A stretch of DNA of 20,404 nucleotides, from positions 1 through 20,404 of the IMG/VR virus record IMGVR_UViG_3300048797_000024, one strand, 5' to 3'. The stretch's first letter is position 1. Each line of letters begins with the position of its first letter. The stretch comes from a virus. Positions 4,521 to 11,407 of this stretch are shown in pieces. Position numbers and translations under genes: made by a program. Under the pieces are notes generated by a model, which saw nothing but the letters and a program-made list of their open reading frames with translations, did no database searches and had not been told where the DNA came from.

Positions 4521-6261
4521 GGGCCCGAAGCACAGCGACGCGACACCCGGTGAGCTAGCCGCACGCCTGGACCCGATGAGGGTCCAGACACCGGCGCTGG
4601 ACATCATCGACGCGGAGCTTGTAGCGATCGGCGAAGCGCTGGCGTTGATGTACGAGCGGCGTGCCCGGTTTGCCGTGCTGGCGCGGCAGGGAGTGGATCT
4701 AAAGTCGGCGATCAAGCAAACCGAGGACGAGATCCCGGACCGTGGGAACCGTCGCCTGTTGGTGTCGATGCCGCCACAGGAGGGTAAGACGACCGCGATC
4801 AGTCGCTACGGGCTGCTGTGGCTGCTGATGAGGTTCCCAAAGCTGCGCATGGCGCTCGTGTCCTATGACGGCAAGATCGCTGGGGCCACGTCGTACATGG
4901 CGCGTGGTGACATTGCGATCCACGACGGCAGCGCCGGCAATGTCGACCTCGGGTTGCGGCTGGAGAAAGACTCGAAGGCGCTCGGGTTCTGGCGGCTGGC
5001 GGCACCACACGAGGGGTCGGTGTACTCGATCGGGATCGGCGGCGGTATCGCAGGCAGGCCGCTCGACCTACTGCTGATGGATGACGTGGTCAAGGACGAC
5101 GAGGTGGCGTCCAGTGAGATCAGAAGCAGCCGTGCATGGTCGTGGTGGGAAGGCGTCGGCCGTACTCGTCTGGCTCCGTGGGCGCCGGTGATAGGTGTGG
5201 GTACACGCTGGCATGAGTTGGACTTGCAAGGTCGCCTGACGGCGAGGCAGGAGGAGGACGAATCAGCCGGCTTGGAGAACATCGAACGGTGGCGCTGTGT
5301 GAACATCCCAGCCCAGGCGGACCACGATCCAGCGAAGGGCGAGGTGGATGTGCTTGGCCGTGAGCCTGGCGAGTTCATGGTCTCGGCGCGTGGGCGTACC
5401 ACCGAGGTGTGGGAGTCGATCAAGAACGGCACGTCGCCCCGCGTGTGGACGGCGCTGTATCAGGGCAAACCATCACCCGACGTGGGGAACGTGTGGCTGA
5501 AGACGTGGTGGCGACGCTACGACAAGCCGAAGTGGGCGCAGCAACCCGATGGCACGTTCCGCCTACCTGGCGTGGACAAGGGCCTACTGTCGCTGGACTG
5601 CGCCTTCAAGGATAAGAAGGACTCGGACTATGTCACGATCGGCGTGTGGGGCAAATGGGCGGCTGAGGTGTACCTGATCTACCAGGTGTGGGCCAGGCTG
5701 AACTTTACGGACACCTGCACGGCGCTGACACGGGTCGCCGGGCTGTTCCCGGACTGCTACACGAAGCTGGTGGAGGACAAGGCGAACGGCACGGCGGTGC
5801 TTGACAGCCTGAAAAAGACGGTACCTGGCATGGTGCCGATTGTGCCGGTACAGCACAAGCAGGCGAGGGCGGAAGCCGTCTCGCCGTTCATTCGCGCCGG
5901 TAACGTGCATCTACCAACCGCGCAGCTCGCAGCGATGAGCCAGGAGATCAGCTTCGATGTCGAGGCGTTCATTCAGGAGTCGACGTCGTTCCCGAACGCT
6001 GCGCACGACGACCAGGTGGACCAGTGCTCGCAGGCGTTGGCGGAGTTCTACTTAAGCGGCGGCCAGGGCGAGGCGTTCCTTGCCGCGTGGAACAAGGAGG
6101 TGGCCGATCGTCCCGAGCACCCGGAGCCCGAGAGCCTACGCGGCCTACCGAAACTCTCATCCGATACGGCCGGGTTCCCTTGCAAATGCTCGAAGCCGAG
6201 GTGGCAGCGGTGGCCTGACGGGTTGAAGTGCGTGCATTGCGGTGGGGAGCAGGCGGGCTAG
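4450..6261 (+). CDS. terminase large subunit (ATPase-nuclease)
   Basis: This 603-aa protein is the DNA-packaging motor. The ATPase Walker A-like motif is MPPQEGKT (107-114), Walker B is LDLLLMDD (205-212), and the coupling motif is GTRWHE (251-256). The RNase H-like nuclease follows with the first acidic residue in LLSLDCAF (D383), the second in VEDKANG (E442 or D443) and the last in HDDQVD (D520-D521). This order is typical of phage TerL. An unusual C-terminal extension after ~565 carries C578-x-C580 and C594-x2-C597, a likely zinc ribbon. GTG 4450 is the only start in this frame upstream of the conserved ATPGELAARLDP segment. The gene overlaps the small subunit by 71 nt. Confidence 0.96.
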   Translation: MPSSTLISPPARSPLISALLAQGEGPKHSDATPGELAARLDPMRVQTPALDIIDAELVAIGEALALMYERRARFAVLARQGVDLKSAIKQTEDEIPDRGNRRLLVSMPPQEGKTTAISRYGLLWLLMRFPKLRMALVSYDGKIAGATSYMARGDIAIHDGSAGNVDLGLRLEKDSKALGFWRLAAPHEGSVYSIGIGGGIAGRPLDLLLMDDVVKDDEVASSEIRSSRAWSWWEGVGRTRLAPWAPVIGVGTRWHELDLQGRLTARQEEDESAGLENIERWRCVNIPAQADHDPAKGEVDVLGREPGEFMVSARGRTTEVWESIKNGTSPRVWTALYQGKPSPDVGNVWLKTWWRRYDKPKWAQQPDGTFRLPGVDKGLLSLDCAFKDKKDSDYVTIGVWGKWAAEVYLIYQVWARLNFTDTCTALTRVAGLFPDCYTKLVEDKANGTAVLDSLKKTVPGMVPIVPVQHKQARAEAVSPFIRAGNVHLPTAQLAAMSQEISFDVEAFIQESTSFPNAAHDDQVDQCSQALAEFYLSGGQGEAFLAAWNKEVADRPEHPEPESLRGLPKLSSDTAGFPCKCSKPRWQRWPDGLKCVHCGGEQAG

Positions 6262-6266
6262 CGGTG

Positions 6267-6313
6267 TGATTCAATGGTGATTCAAGGACGACTCTGATTC
6301 AGGAGATGATTCA
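6267..6313 (+). promoter_or_regulatory. cluster of four TGATTCA operator-like sites
   Basis: TGATTCA occurs at 6267-6273, 6278-6284, 6295-6301 and 6307-6313, all in the same orientation. The start-to-start spacings are 11, 17 and 12 bp. The site is a 7-bp pseudo-palindrome (TGA-W-TCA). The ribosome binding site AGGAGA (6301-6306) lies between the last two sites, and the last site runs into the ATG of the XRE gene. Bound repressor would block translation initiation DNA and probably transcription. Autoregulation is inferred. Confidence 0.7.
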
Positions 6314-6696
6314 TGGACGTGAAGGCGGAACGCGAGCGGCTTGGTGTCTCGCAGCGGGACTTGTCGAGCAAGACGGGTATCAGTCAGGCGACACTCAGCC
6401 GGATCGAGAGCGGCGAGCGCACGCTGATGGTGGGTGAGGGTAACCTGATCGAGATGGCGCTGTCACTCGCACCACGGCTTTCCCCCACGCCAGATGTGCC
6501 GGTGCTGGCGACACCGGCGCAGATCCAGTCACGACGCCGCGCATTCATCTGCGCTCACGCGACCAAAGGTCAGCGTGATTGCAACCGACGCGTCTTCCTT
6601 ACACCCGATGAACCGGATCGTGTCCCGGACTGTCCCGAACACGGCGTGATGGTGTTGCAGCCGAACCGGCACTATCGGGGTTCGCAGCCCGCGTAG
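6313..6696 (+). CDS. XRE-family helix-turn-helix regulator with Cys/His tail
   Basis: Residues 3-50 form a Cro/C1-type helix-turn-helix: ERERLGVSQRDLSSKTGISQ, then ATLSRIESGER. The second half holds C80, C90, C107 and H110 (FICAH ... RDC ... CPEHG), which could bind metal. The pairing of an XRE domain with this cluster is not one I can name. AGGAGA sits 6 nt before the ATG. Four TGATTCA sites precede the gene. It lies between the terminase and portal genes, an odd location for a phage repressor and more like an inserted regulatory unit. Likely targets are its own promoter; others are unknown. Confidence 0.82.
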   Translation: MDVKAERERLGVSQRDLSSKTGISQATLSRIESGERTLMVGEGNLIEMALSLAPRLSPTPDVPVLATPAQIQSRRRAFICAHATKGQRDCNRRVFLTPDEPDRVPDCPEHGVMVLQPNRHYRGSQPA

Positions 6697-6716
6697 GTTT
6701 GCGTAGCGTTTACACT
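6693..6716 (+). promoter_or_regulatory. promoter with two phased GTAG boxes and -10 TACACT
   Basis: GTAG boxes at 6693-6696 and 6703-6706 are 10 bp apart. The -10 box TACACT (6711-6716) starts 8 bp after the second box and ends 6 nt before a GTG at 6723. That GTG begins a four-residue ORF (MSRR) whose stop overlaps the portal ATG at 6734. The same layout and the same 8-bp spacing occur at 17899-17922. Confidence 0.6.
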
Positions 6717-6733
6717 ACGGCTGTGAGCCGTCG

Positions 6734-9700
6734 ATGAACGTCCCGATCCTCTCAGCCCGTCGTGCGCAGTACCGCAAGCAAGTCGAGGACGACGCGATGC
6801 AGAAGGCCGTCGGCGCGGTCAAAGAGGCGATGGAGTGGTCGGGTGTTGCCGAGAAGGGATTCTTAAACGGAAACGCCGCGTTGATGGGGAACACCGGCAT
6901 GGGTGGCTCGGCGACGATGCTCTCAGCCCAGGCAGGCCGCGGTGCGAGCGGCGGCAGTCTGAGTCGTGCGCTGGAGGCCAGAGTCACACAGAACCTAGCG
7001 TCTGGATTCGCTCGTGCACCCGAAGAGCTCGAGCTCGCACTTGCCGAGCAAGGCATGTCGTGGAATCCACCGTTCCCACCTGGCCGACCGCTGGACCCGA
7101 ACTGGGGGTATCGCCGTCCGCCACGCACTTGGGACTACTCGGTTGGCGAGAACGTCCAGATATCGCCGCGGTGGAACCGGATCAGCTTCAACACGATCCA
7201 GTCGATCTGGGAATCCTACGACGTAGCGATGATCTGCACGCAGCACCTGATCAACGACGTGCGTTCGCTGACGTACAACTGGGAGCCGATCCCTGGCATC
7301 AAGGCCGACGTGTCCAAAGACATCGAGGCGGCTATCAGGTTCTTCGACATGCCGGACAAGCGACTGCCGTTCCGTGCGTGGCTCGCGAAGTGGCTGCAGG
7401 ACGTCATCAAATTCGATGCGGGTGCGCTGTACATCCGCCGCAACAACGCGGACGAACCGATCGCGTTGGAGGTGATCAGCGGGAAAACCATCTTGCCGCT
7501 TGTGGATTACTACGGACGCCGTCCCGAAGATGAGCACGACGAAACCGAGGACCCGGAGGGCATGTTTGGCGGTGAGATCGTGCCGGCGTACACGCAGATC
7601 ATCGAGGGCATGCCGTGGGACATGCTCGCGGCGGACGATCTGCTCTACATCCCGTGGAACCCGGAGCCCGACAGTCAGTATGGGCGTGCACCGCTTGAGC
7701 GGGTGCTGCTCAGTGCGAACACGGACATCCGTTTTCAGTGGCATTTCCTGAACTTCTTCACGGAGGGCACCGTGCCCGCCGGCTTCATGGAGGCGCCACC
7801 GGACATGTCCGACCCAGCGCAGGTCGCCCACTGGCAGGAGGTCTGGGACGCGGTCATGCAAGGGGATCAGACGAAGCAGACGCAGATCCGCTGGGTGCCG
7901 AACGGGTCGAAGTTCACGGGCACGAAGGACGACGCGAACAAGTTCGACAAGGACTTCCCGCTTTATCTCATGAGGCGTACGTGTGCGGCGCACGGGACCA
8001 CGCCTAGCGACCTCGGATTCACCGAAGAAGTAAACAAAGCGACCGGGGATACGCAGGTGGACGTGCAGTTCCGTGTCGGCACCACGCCGCTGCTCAGGCA
8101 TGTGGAGGACGTCATCAACCTGTTCGTCCGGGAGCACTTGAAGCTCAAATGCCGGCTGAACATCGACGACGGCAAGGAGACGGAGGACCGGGTTGCTACC
8201 GCTATGGCGGCCAAGGTTGATATCGAAGTTGGCGCGTTGGGTGTGGATGAGCGTAGGATGCAGCTGGGTTTGCATGTGGATAAGAGCCGGCCGATGCCAC
8301 GGTATGTGTTGACCAGGGTGGGTCCGATCCCGCTGTTGAGCCTGGAGAGCATGGCGGGGAAGATCGACCCGGAGACGTATGGTCCTGCGGATGATCAGCC
8401 GCCGGTGAACACGCCGTTCAGTGAGGCGCCTGGTCCGGTACCACCGAAGGGCAGCCCGGAGGAGAAGCTGGCGGCGGAACATACGGCGCAGCAGGCTAGG
8501 GATCTGATCGAGGCGACGACTGGTGAGATGCCACCTGCGCCACCACCGGCGCCGGGTGAGCCGCCGGCACCGACGACGACGAAAGCTGTTGTGCCCGCAA
8601 CGAAGACTGAACCGCCGGGCGAAGACGTGAGCGCCGAAGACGAAAGCGAAGAAGGGGAAGCTGGGAAGGCCGCGTCGAACATGGGTGGCCCGGGCGTCAC
8701 GGGTGTCACGGGCGGCTATGCGGGTGACGGCGCGCCGACGACGATCGTGGGTGGCACGGATGGGATCACCGTGCAGACCGGTGTCCAGGGTGAGGATCTC
8801 TTGGATGATGAGGAAGACGACGAGGACGACGAGGCGACGAAGGCCCTCGTGGCGTTCACGTTGCGGCGCTGGCGGGACTCAAGCCGCAACCGGCTGAAGA
8901 AGGGCAGGGCGCCACGCAGGTTTGTCGATCCGAACCTACCGGCGGCTGTGCATGACGAGGTGTGGGCGAAGCTCCAGGCGGCGAAGACGCGAGAGGCGGT
9001 TGACGAGGCCTTCGCGGATGTGGTGCGCCCAAAAGCCTTAGCCGGGATTAGCCCGGAGACTAAACCTGCCGTGAAGGCCAAGCGGCCACCGTTCCACCAC
9101 AACGCGGACGCGATCGTCGAGCACTACGCGCCGTTGATCGCGAAAGCACTCGGCGAGATGTTCTCGAGCTCGGACCTTGACGCCGCGGTTGCTGCAGGTG
9201 TGGCCGCAAAGAAGAAGCCCGTCGAGAAGAGTGCTGGCCCGCCGCCTCATTTGCGGGCCAGCGAAAACAGTCTGGCACGCTGCGCGAACTGCTGCTTGGC
9301 GAACAACCCCAAATGCGTCAAGTACGGCGACTGGGATGTCAAGCCGGATTGGACTTGCGATGGCTGGGAGATCGCGATCCCCGAGGTGGCGAAGGCCGAA
9401 GCCGTTGACGCTGTGAAAGCCGCTGTGGTCGGTGTGCTCTCGAAAGCGAAGGCGAATGTTGGCAAGCTCAAGGATGTGCTGACATCGCTGTACGGCGACT
9501 CGTTCTTGACTGGCGCTCACGACGCGGCGCAAGCGGCTGGTGGGTCTGTGGTGGCGAGCTTGAAGGATGTGAGCGAGTCTGTGCCGAAGGGCTACTGGGA
9601 CGCTTGGACGCCTGGCTTCGGTGCCGCTGCCGAAGCCGCTGCCGACGGTGGGATGCGCGCGATGCTCGACAAGGCTGAGATCACGATTCAAGGGCTGAGC

Positions 9701-10066
9701 GAAACCTCGATCGATCGGATCGGCGGCATGGTCAGCGAAGGGCTCTCGAAAGGCGACTCGATCCAGACGGTCGGGAAAGACATCCGCGACGTGCTCGAAG
9801 ATCCCGCGCGGTCTGAAACGGTGGCGAACACGGAGATGGCTCGTGCTACCTCGGCGGCGAGCGAACAGACCTATGGCGATGCTGGGATCACGCAGGTCGA
9901 ATGGCTCGCCGAGGATGACGCGTGCCCGGATTGCGAGGCGTTGGCCGCAGATTCGCCGCTTGATCTGGGTTCGGATTCGCCGCCAGATCACCCAAACTGT
10001 AGGTGTGCGATTGCGCCCGTTGTGGATCTCGGGACGCCCGACAGTGGTGTAGACTCCGGCGAATGA
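6734..10066 (+). CDS. portal protein fused to MuF-like head morphogenesis domain
   Basis: At 1110 aa this is about twice a usual portal. Residues ~125-560 are the portal, which forms the dodecameric DNA channel and head-tail vertex. Segments include FNTIQSIWESYDVAMICTQH, a region near DAGALYIRRN, and PSDLGFTEEVNKATGDTQ. A Pro/acidic linker (~560-720, with an EEDDEDDE run) follows. A mid-protein cysteine cluster (C850, C853, C854, C861, C875) comes next. The C-terminal MuF/SPP1 gp7-like domain ends with ANTEMARATSAASEQTYGDA, CPDC (1064-1067) and HPNCRC (1086-1091). MuF-type proteins are minor head proteins, sometimes injected. ATG 6734 follows a four-codon leaderless ORF with an ATGA overlap. 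Portal-MuF fusions are known in actinophages. Confidence 0.93.
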   Translation: MNVPILSARRAQYRKQVEDDAMQKAVGAVKEAMEWSGVAEKGFLNGNAALMGNTGMGGSATMLSAQAGRGASGGSLSRALEARVTQNLASGFARAPEELELALAEQGMSWNPPFPPGRPLDPNWGYRRPPRTWDYSVGENVQISPRWNRISFNTIQSIWESYDVAMICTQHLINDVRSLTYNWEPIPGIKADVSKDIEAAIRFFDMPDKRLPFRAWLAKWLQDVIKFDAGALYIRRNNADEPIALEVISGKTILPLVDYYGRRPEDEHDETEDPEGMFGGEIVPAYTQIIEGMPWDMLAADDLLYIPWNPEPDSQYGRAPLERVLLSANTDIRFQWHFLNFFTEGTVPAGFMEAPPDMSDPAQVAHWQEVWDAVMQGDQTKQTQIRWVPNGSKFTGTKDDANKFDKDFPLYLMRRTCAAHGTTPSDLGFTEEVNKATGDTQVDVQFRVGTTPLLRHVEDVINLFVREHLKLKCRLNIDDGKETEDRVATAMAAKVDIEVGALGVDERRMQLGLHVDKSRPMPRYVLTRVGPIPLLSLESMAGKIDPETYGPADDQPPVNTPFSEAPGPVPPKGSPEEKLAAEHTAQQARDLIEATTGEMPPAPPPAPGEPPAPTTTKAVVPATKTEPPGEDVSAEDESEEGEAGKAASNMGGPGVTGVTGGYAGDGAPTTIVGGTDGITVQTGVQGEDLLDDEEDDEDDEATKALVAFTLRRWRDSSRNRLKKGRAPRRFVDPNLPAAVHDEVWAKLQAAKTREAVDEAFADVVRPKALAGISPETKPAVKAKRPPFHHNADAIVEHYAPLIAKALGEMFSSSDLDAAVAAGVAAKKKPVEKSAGPPPHLRASENSLARCANCCLANNPKCVKYGDWDVKPDWTCDGWEIAIPEVAKAEAVDAVKAAVVGVLSKAKANVGKLKDVLTSLYGDSFLTGAHDAAQAAGGSVVASLKDVSESVPKGYWDAWTPGFGAAAEAAADGGMRAMLDKAEITIQGLSETSIDRIGGMVSEGLSKGDSIQTVGKDIRDVLEDPARSETVANTEMARATSAASEQTYGDAGITQVEWLAEDDACPDCEALAADSPLDLGSDSPPDHPNCRCAIAPVVDLGTPDSGVDSGE
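10050..10055 (+). promoter_or_regulatory. -10 box of a putative leaderless promoter
   Basis: TAGACT lies in the last codons of the portal gene and ends 7 nt before ATG 10063. It would start a transcript at the ATG of the broken membrane protein ORF and read on into the fibre and protease genes. No -35 element is evident. Confidence 0.45.
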
Positions 10067-10259
10067 GCAACTTCCTATTGGAAAGAGGCGCGTCATCTCT
10101 CTCACCCAGATCGCGGTAGTCATCGCCGGAGCCTGGCTGATCCTTGTCGGCGCGAACTCCGAACCGAGCACCACGTTGACGCTGGTCGCCGGCATCGCGA
10201 TCGTCGTGCTGGTGCTGATCGACTCGGACTTTGTGCAGACGTATCGCACCCGCGCATAG
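10063..10259 (+). pseudogene. two-TM small membrane protein, apparent -1 frameshift
   Basis: Starting at ATG 10063 (overlapping the portal TGA) the frame reads MSNFLLER and then hits a stop at 10117-10119. In the -1 frame a continuous stretch from ~10083 to the TAG at 10257-10259 encodes KRRVISLTQIAVVIAGAWLI, then LVGANSEPSTTLTLVAGIAI, then VVLVLIDSDFVQTYRTRA. These are two clear hydrophobic helices with a basic N-terminus and a polar loop. That frame has no ATG, GTG or TTG start of its own. One extra A in the run at 10081-10084 would give MSNFLLEKRRVISL and restore the gene. Alternatives are an ATT start at 10077, programmed slippage, or a sequencing error. Function is unknown; holin-like topology is only a suggestion. 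Confidence 0.6.
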
Positions 10260-10294
10260 CTTTGAGTAGCTTTTCGTAGGCTTGGCGCTATGCT
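10256..10294 (+). promoter_or_regulatory. promoter with phased (A/G)TAG boxes and -10 TATGCT
   Basis: ATAG (10256-10259) and GTAG at 10266-10269 and 10276-10279 are spaced exactly 10 bp apart, within TAGCTTT-like repeats. TATGCT (10289-10294) ends 6 nt before GTG 10301, so the fibre mRNA is probably leaderless. Here the last box lies 13 bp before the -10, against 8 bp in the other two members of this promoter set. Confidence 0.55.
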
Positions 10295-10300
10295 TGTGCC

Positions 10301-10855
10301 GTGGCTTTCACGCAAACCACCGTCATAGGCAGATTGCACCTGGCGAACGGCGAACCCGCGAGCTGCGTGCCAGTGACCGCGGCGCTGTCGAAAACGATCC
10401 ACAACGGGTCATCGCAAGCACCGGTCGGCACGACGACGGTCTCGACGAGCGCCACCGGGGACTTCGCGTTCACGTTGCCGTCGAATAGCGACGAGGGCAC
10501 GTTCCCTGCCGGCTCGCACTACGCGTTTAAATGCGCTGCGACTGGGTTGAACCAGGAAGCGGTGGTTCCGCCGAGCGAGGAGCCGGTGTTGCTGACGTCG
10601 CTGGCTACCGCTGGCGGTGGGGTTGGTGCGACTGGACCTACTGGGCCTACGGGTGGGACGGGCGCGAAAGGTGCGACGGGACCGTCTGGTGGTCCGACCG
10701 GCGCAACTGGTCCCGAAGGCGGCACTGGCGGCACTGGTGGCACGGGTGGGACTGGGCCGGTCGCTGGACCTGCCGCGTTCGTCAACCCGTCTGGCGGCAC
10801 GACCGCAGAAGTGATCGAATCCTTGATCGCCGCTGGGATGATGAAAGCGTCCTGA
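10301..10855 (+). CDS. collagen-like head fibre/decoration protein
   Basis: The 184-aa protein has a beta-rich N-terminal domain (1-103, starting [20 protein letters not shown]). A glycine-rich collagen-like region follows at ~107-156, with [11 protein letters not shown] and [14 protein letters not shown] runs. The short C-terminal tail is [17 protein letters not shown]. Collagen-like G-x-y stretches form trimeric rods in phage fibres. The C-terminal T-x-x-E-V-I-x-x-L-I-x-A-G-[LM]-M tail resembles the ends of known head fibres and small phage structural proteins. Location between portal and protease suggests a capsid-surface fibre, not a tail fibre. GTG 10301 is preceded by a leaderless-type promoter. 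Some triplets are interrupted, so a perfect collagen helix is not certain. Confidence 0.75.
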   Translation: MAFTQTTVIGRLHLANGEPASCVPVTAALSKTIHNGSSQAPVGTTTVSTSATGDFAFTLPSNSDEGTFPAGSHYAFKCAATGLNQEAVVPPSEEPVLLTSLATAGGGVGATGPTGPTGGTGAKGATGPSGGPTGATGPEGGTGGTGGTGGTGPVAGPAAFVNPSGGTTAEVIESLIAAGMMKAS

Positions 10856-11388
10856 TGGGCGATACTCACATCCACATCCACAACCATGCGGGCGAGGCTG
10901 TGAAGGCCGAGGACATCGACACGCCCCGCGTGCAGAAGGCTTTGGCGTCAGACGAGCTGGCGTACGGGCGGATTGTGAAGGCTGAGGATGAGCGCCGGTT
11001 CACGCTCGGTCTCGCCTACCCCGCGCTTAAGCCGGATGTCGCTGTCGCGAAGGACGGCCACATCGACTACGTCTCGATGGAGGCGCTGGAGAAGGCCGCT
11101 TGGGGCTGGATGCAGAAGAACCGGAGCATCGGCGTCTACCACGCGGACGGCACAGAGGGCTCCGGCAATCTCGTTGAATCGTATATCTGGCGTGCCGACC
11201 CGTGGGTCGTGAAGTGCGCCGACGGCTCGGAGCAGACGATCCGCGAGGGCGACTGGCTGGCTGGCGTGGTTTGGAGCGAGAAGTCCTGGCCGATGGTGAA
11301 GTCCGGCGCGATCCGTGGCTACAGCCCGCAGGGTGGCGCCCGCCGACGCGTGGCGTCTGAGTCCGATCTGGCGAAGTTGCGTTCCTGA
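10855..11388 (+). CDS. prohead maturation protease, XkdF-like
   Basis: The 177-aa product has the phage XkdF-type serine protease layout: RRFTLGLAYPALKPDVA, then DYVSMEALEKAAWGWMQ, then IGVYHADGTEGSGNLVESYI and VKSGAIRGYSPQGGARR near the end. His96 in the YHADG motif and Ser154 in VKSG are candidate catalytic residues. It should process the capsid precursor and scaffold during head maturation. The N-terminus is histidine-rich (DTHIHIHNH). The ATG overlaps the upstream stop (TGATG). A short ORF (MTILEAKWASM, 11388-11423) begins on its stop and overlaps the next gene's start, suggesting coupling. Confidence 0.88.
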   Translation: MGDTHIHIHNHAGEAVKAEDIDTPRVQKALASDELAYGRIVKAEDERRFTLGLAYPALKPDVAVAKDGHIDYVSMEALEKAAWGWMQKNRSIGVYHADGTEGSGNLVESYIWRADPWVVKCADGSEQTIREGDWLAGVVWSEKSWPMVKSGAIRGYSPQGGARRRVASESDLAKLRS

Positions 11389-11407
11389 TGACTATCCTGG
11401 AGGCGAA

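Noticed and set aside
6995-8482. 495-aa minus-strand ORF opposite the portal
   Set aside because: Same shadow effect; the portal frame has clear motifs and normal composition.
9038-10402. 454-aa minus-strand ORF across portal, membrane ORF and fibre
   Set aside because: It crosses the ends of three + strand genes and has no recognisable domain or good ribosome binding site.
10601-10790. Glycine-rich DNA as a regulatory repeat
   Set aside because: The repetition follows directly from the collagen-like coding triplets.
10531-10854. Upstream extension of the protease ORF through the fibre gene
   Set aside because: The translation is Trp/Arg-rich out-of-frame collagen-like DNA; ATG 10855 with a TGATG overlap is the sensible start.
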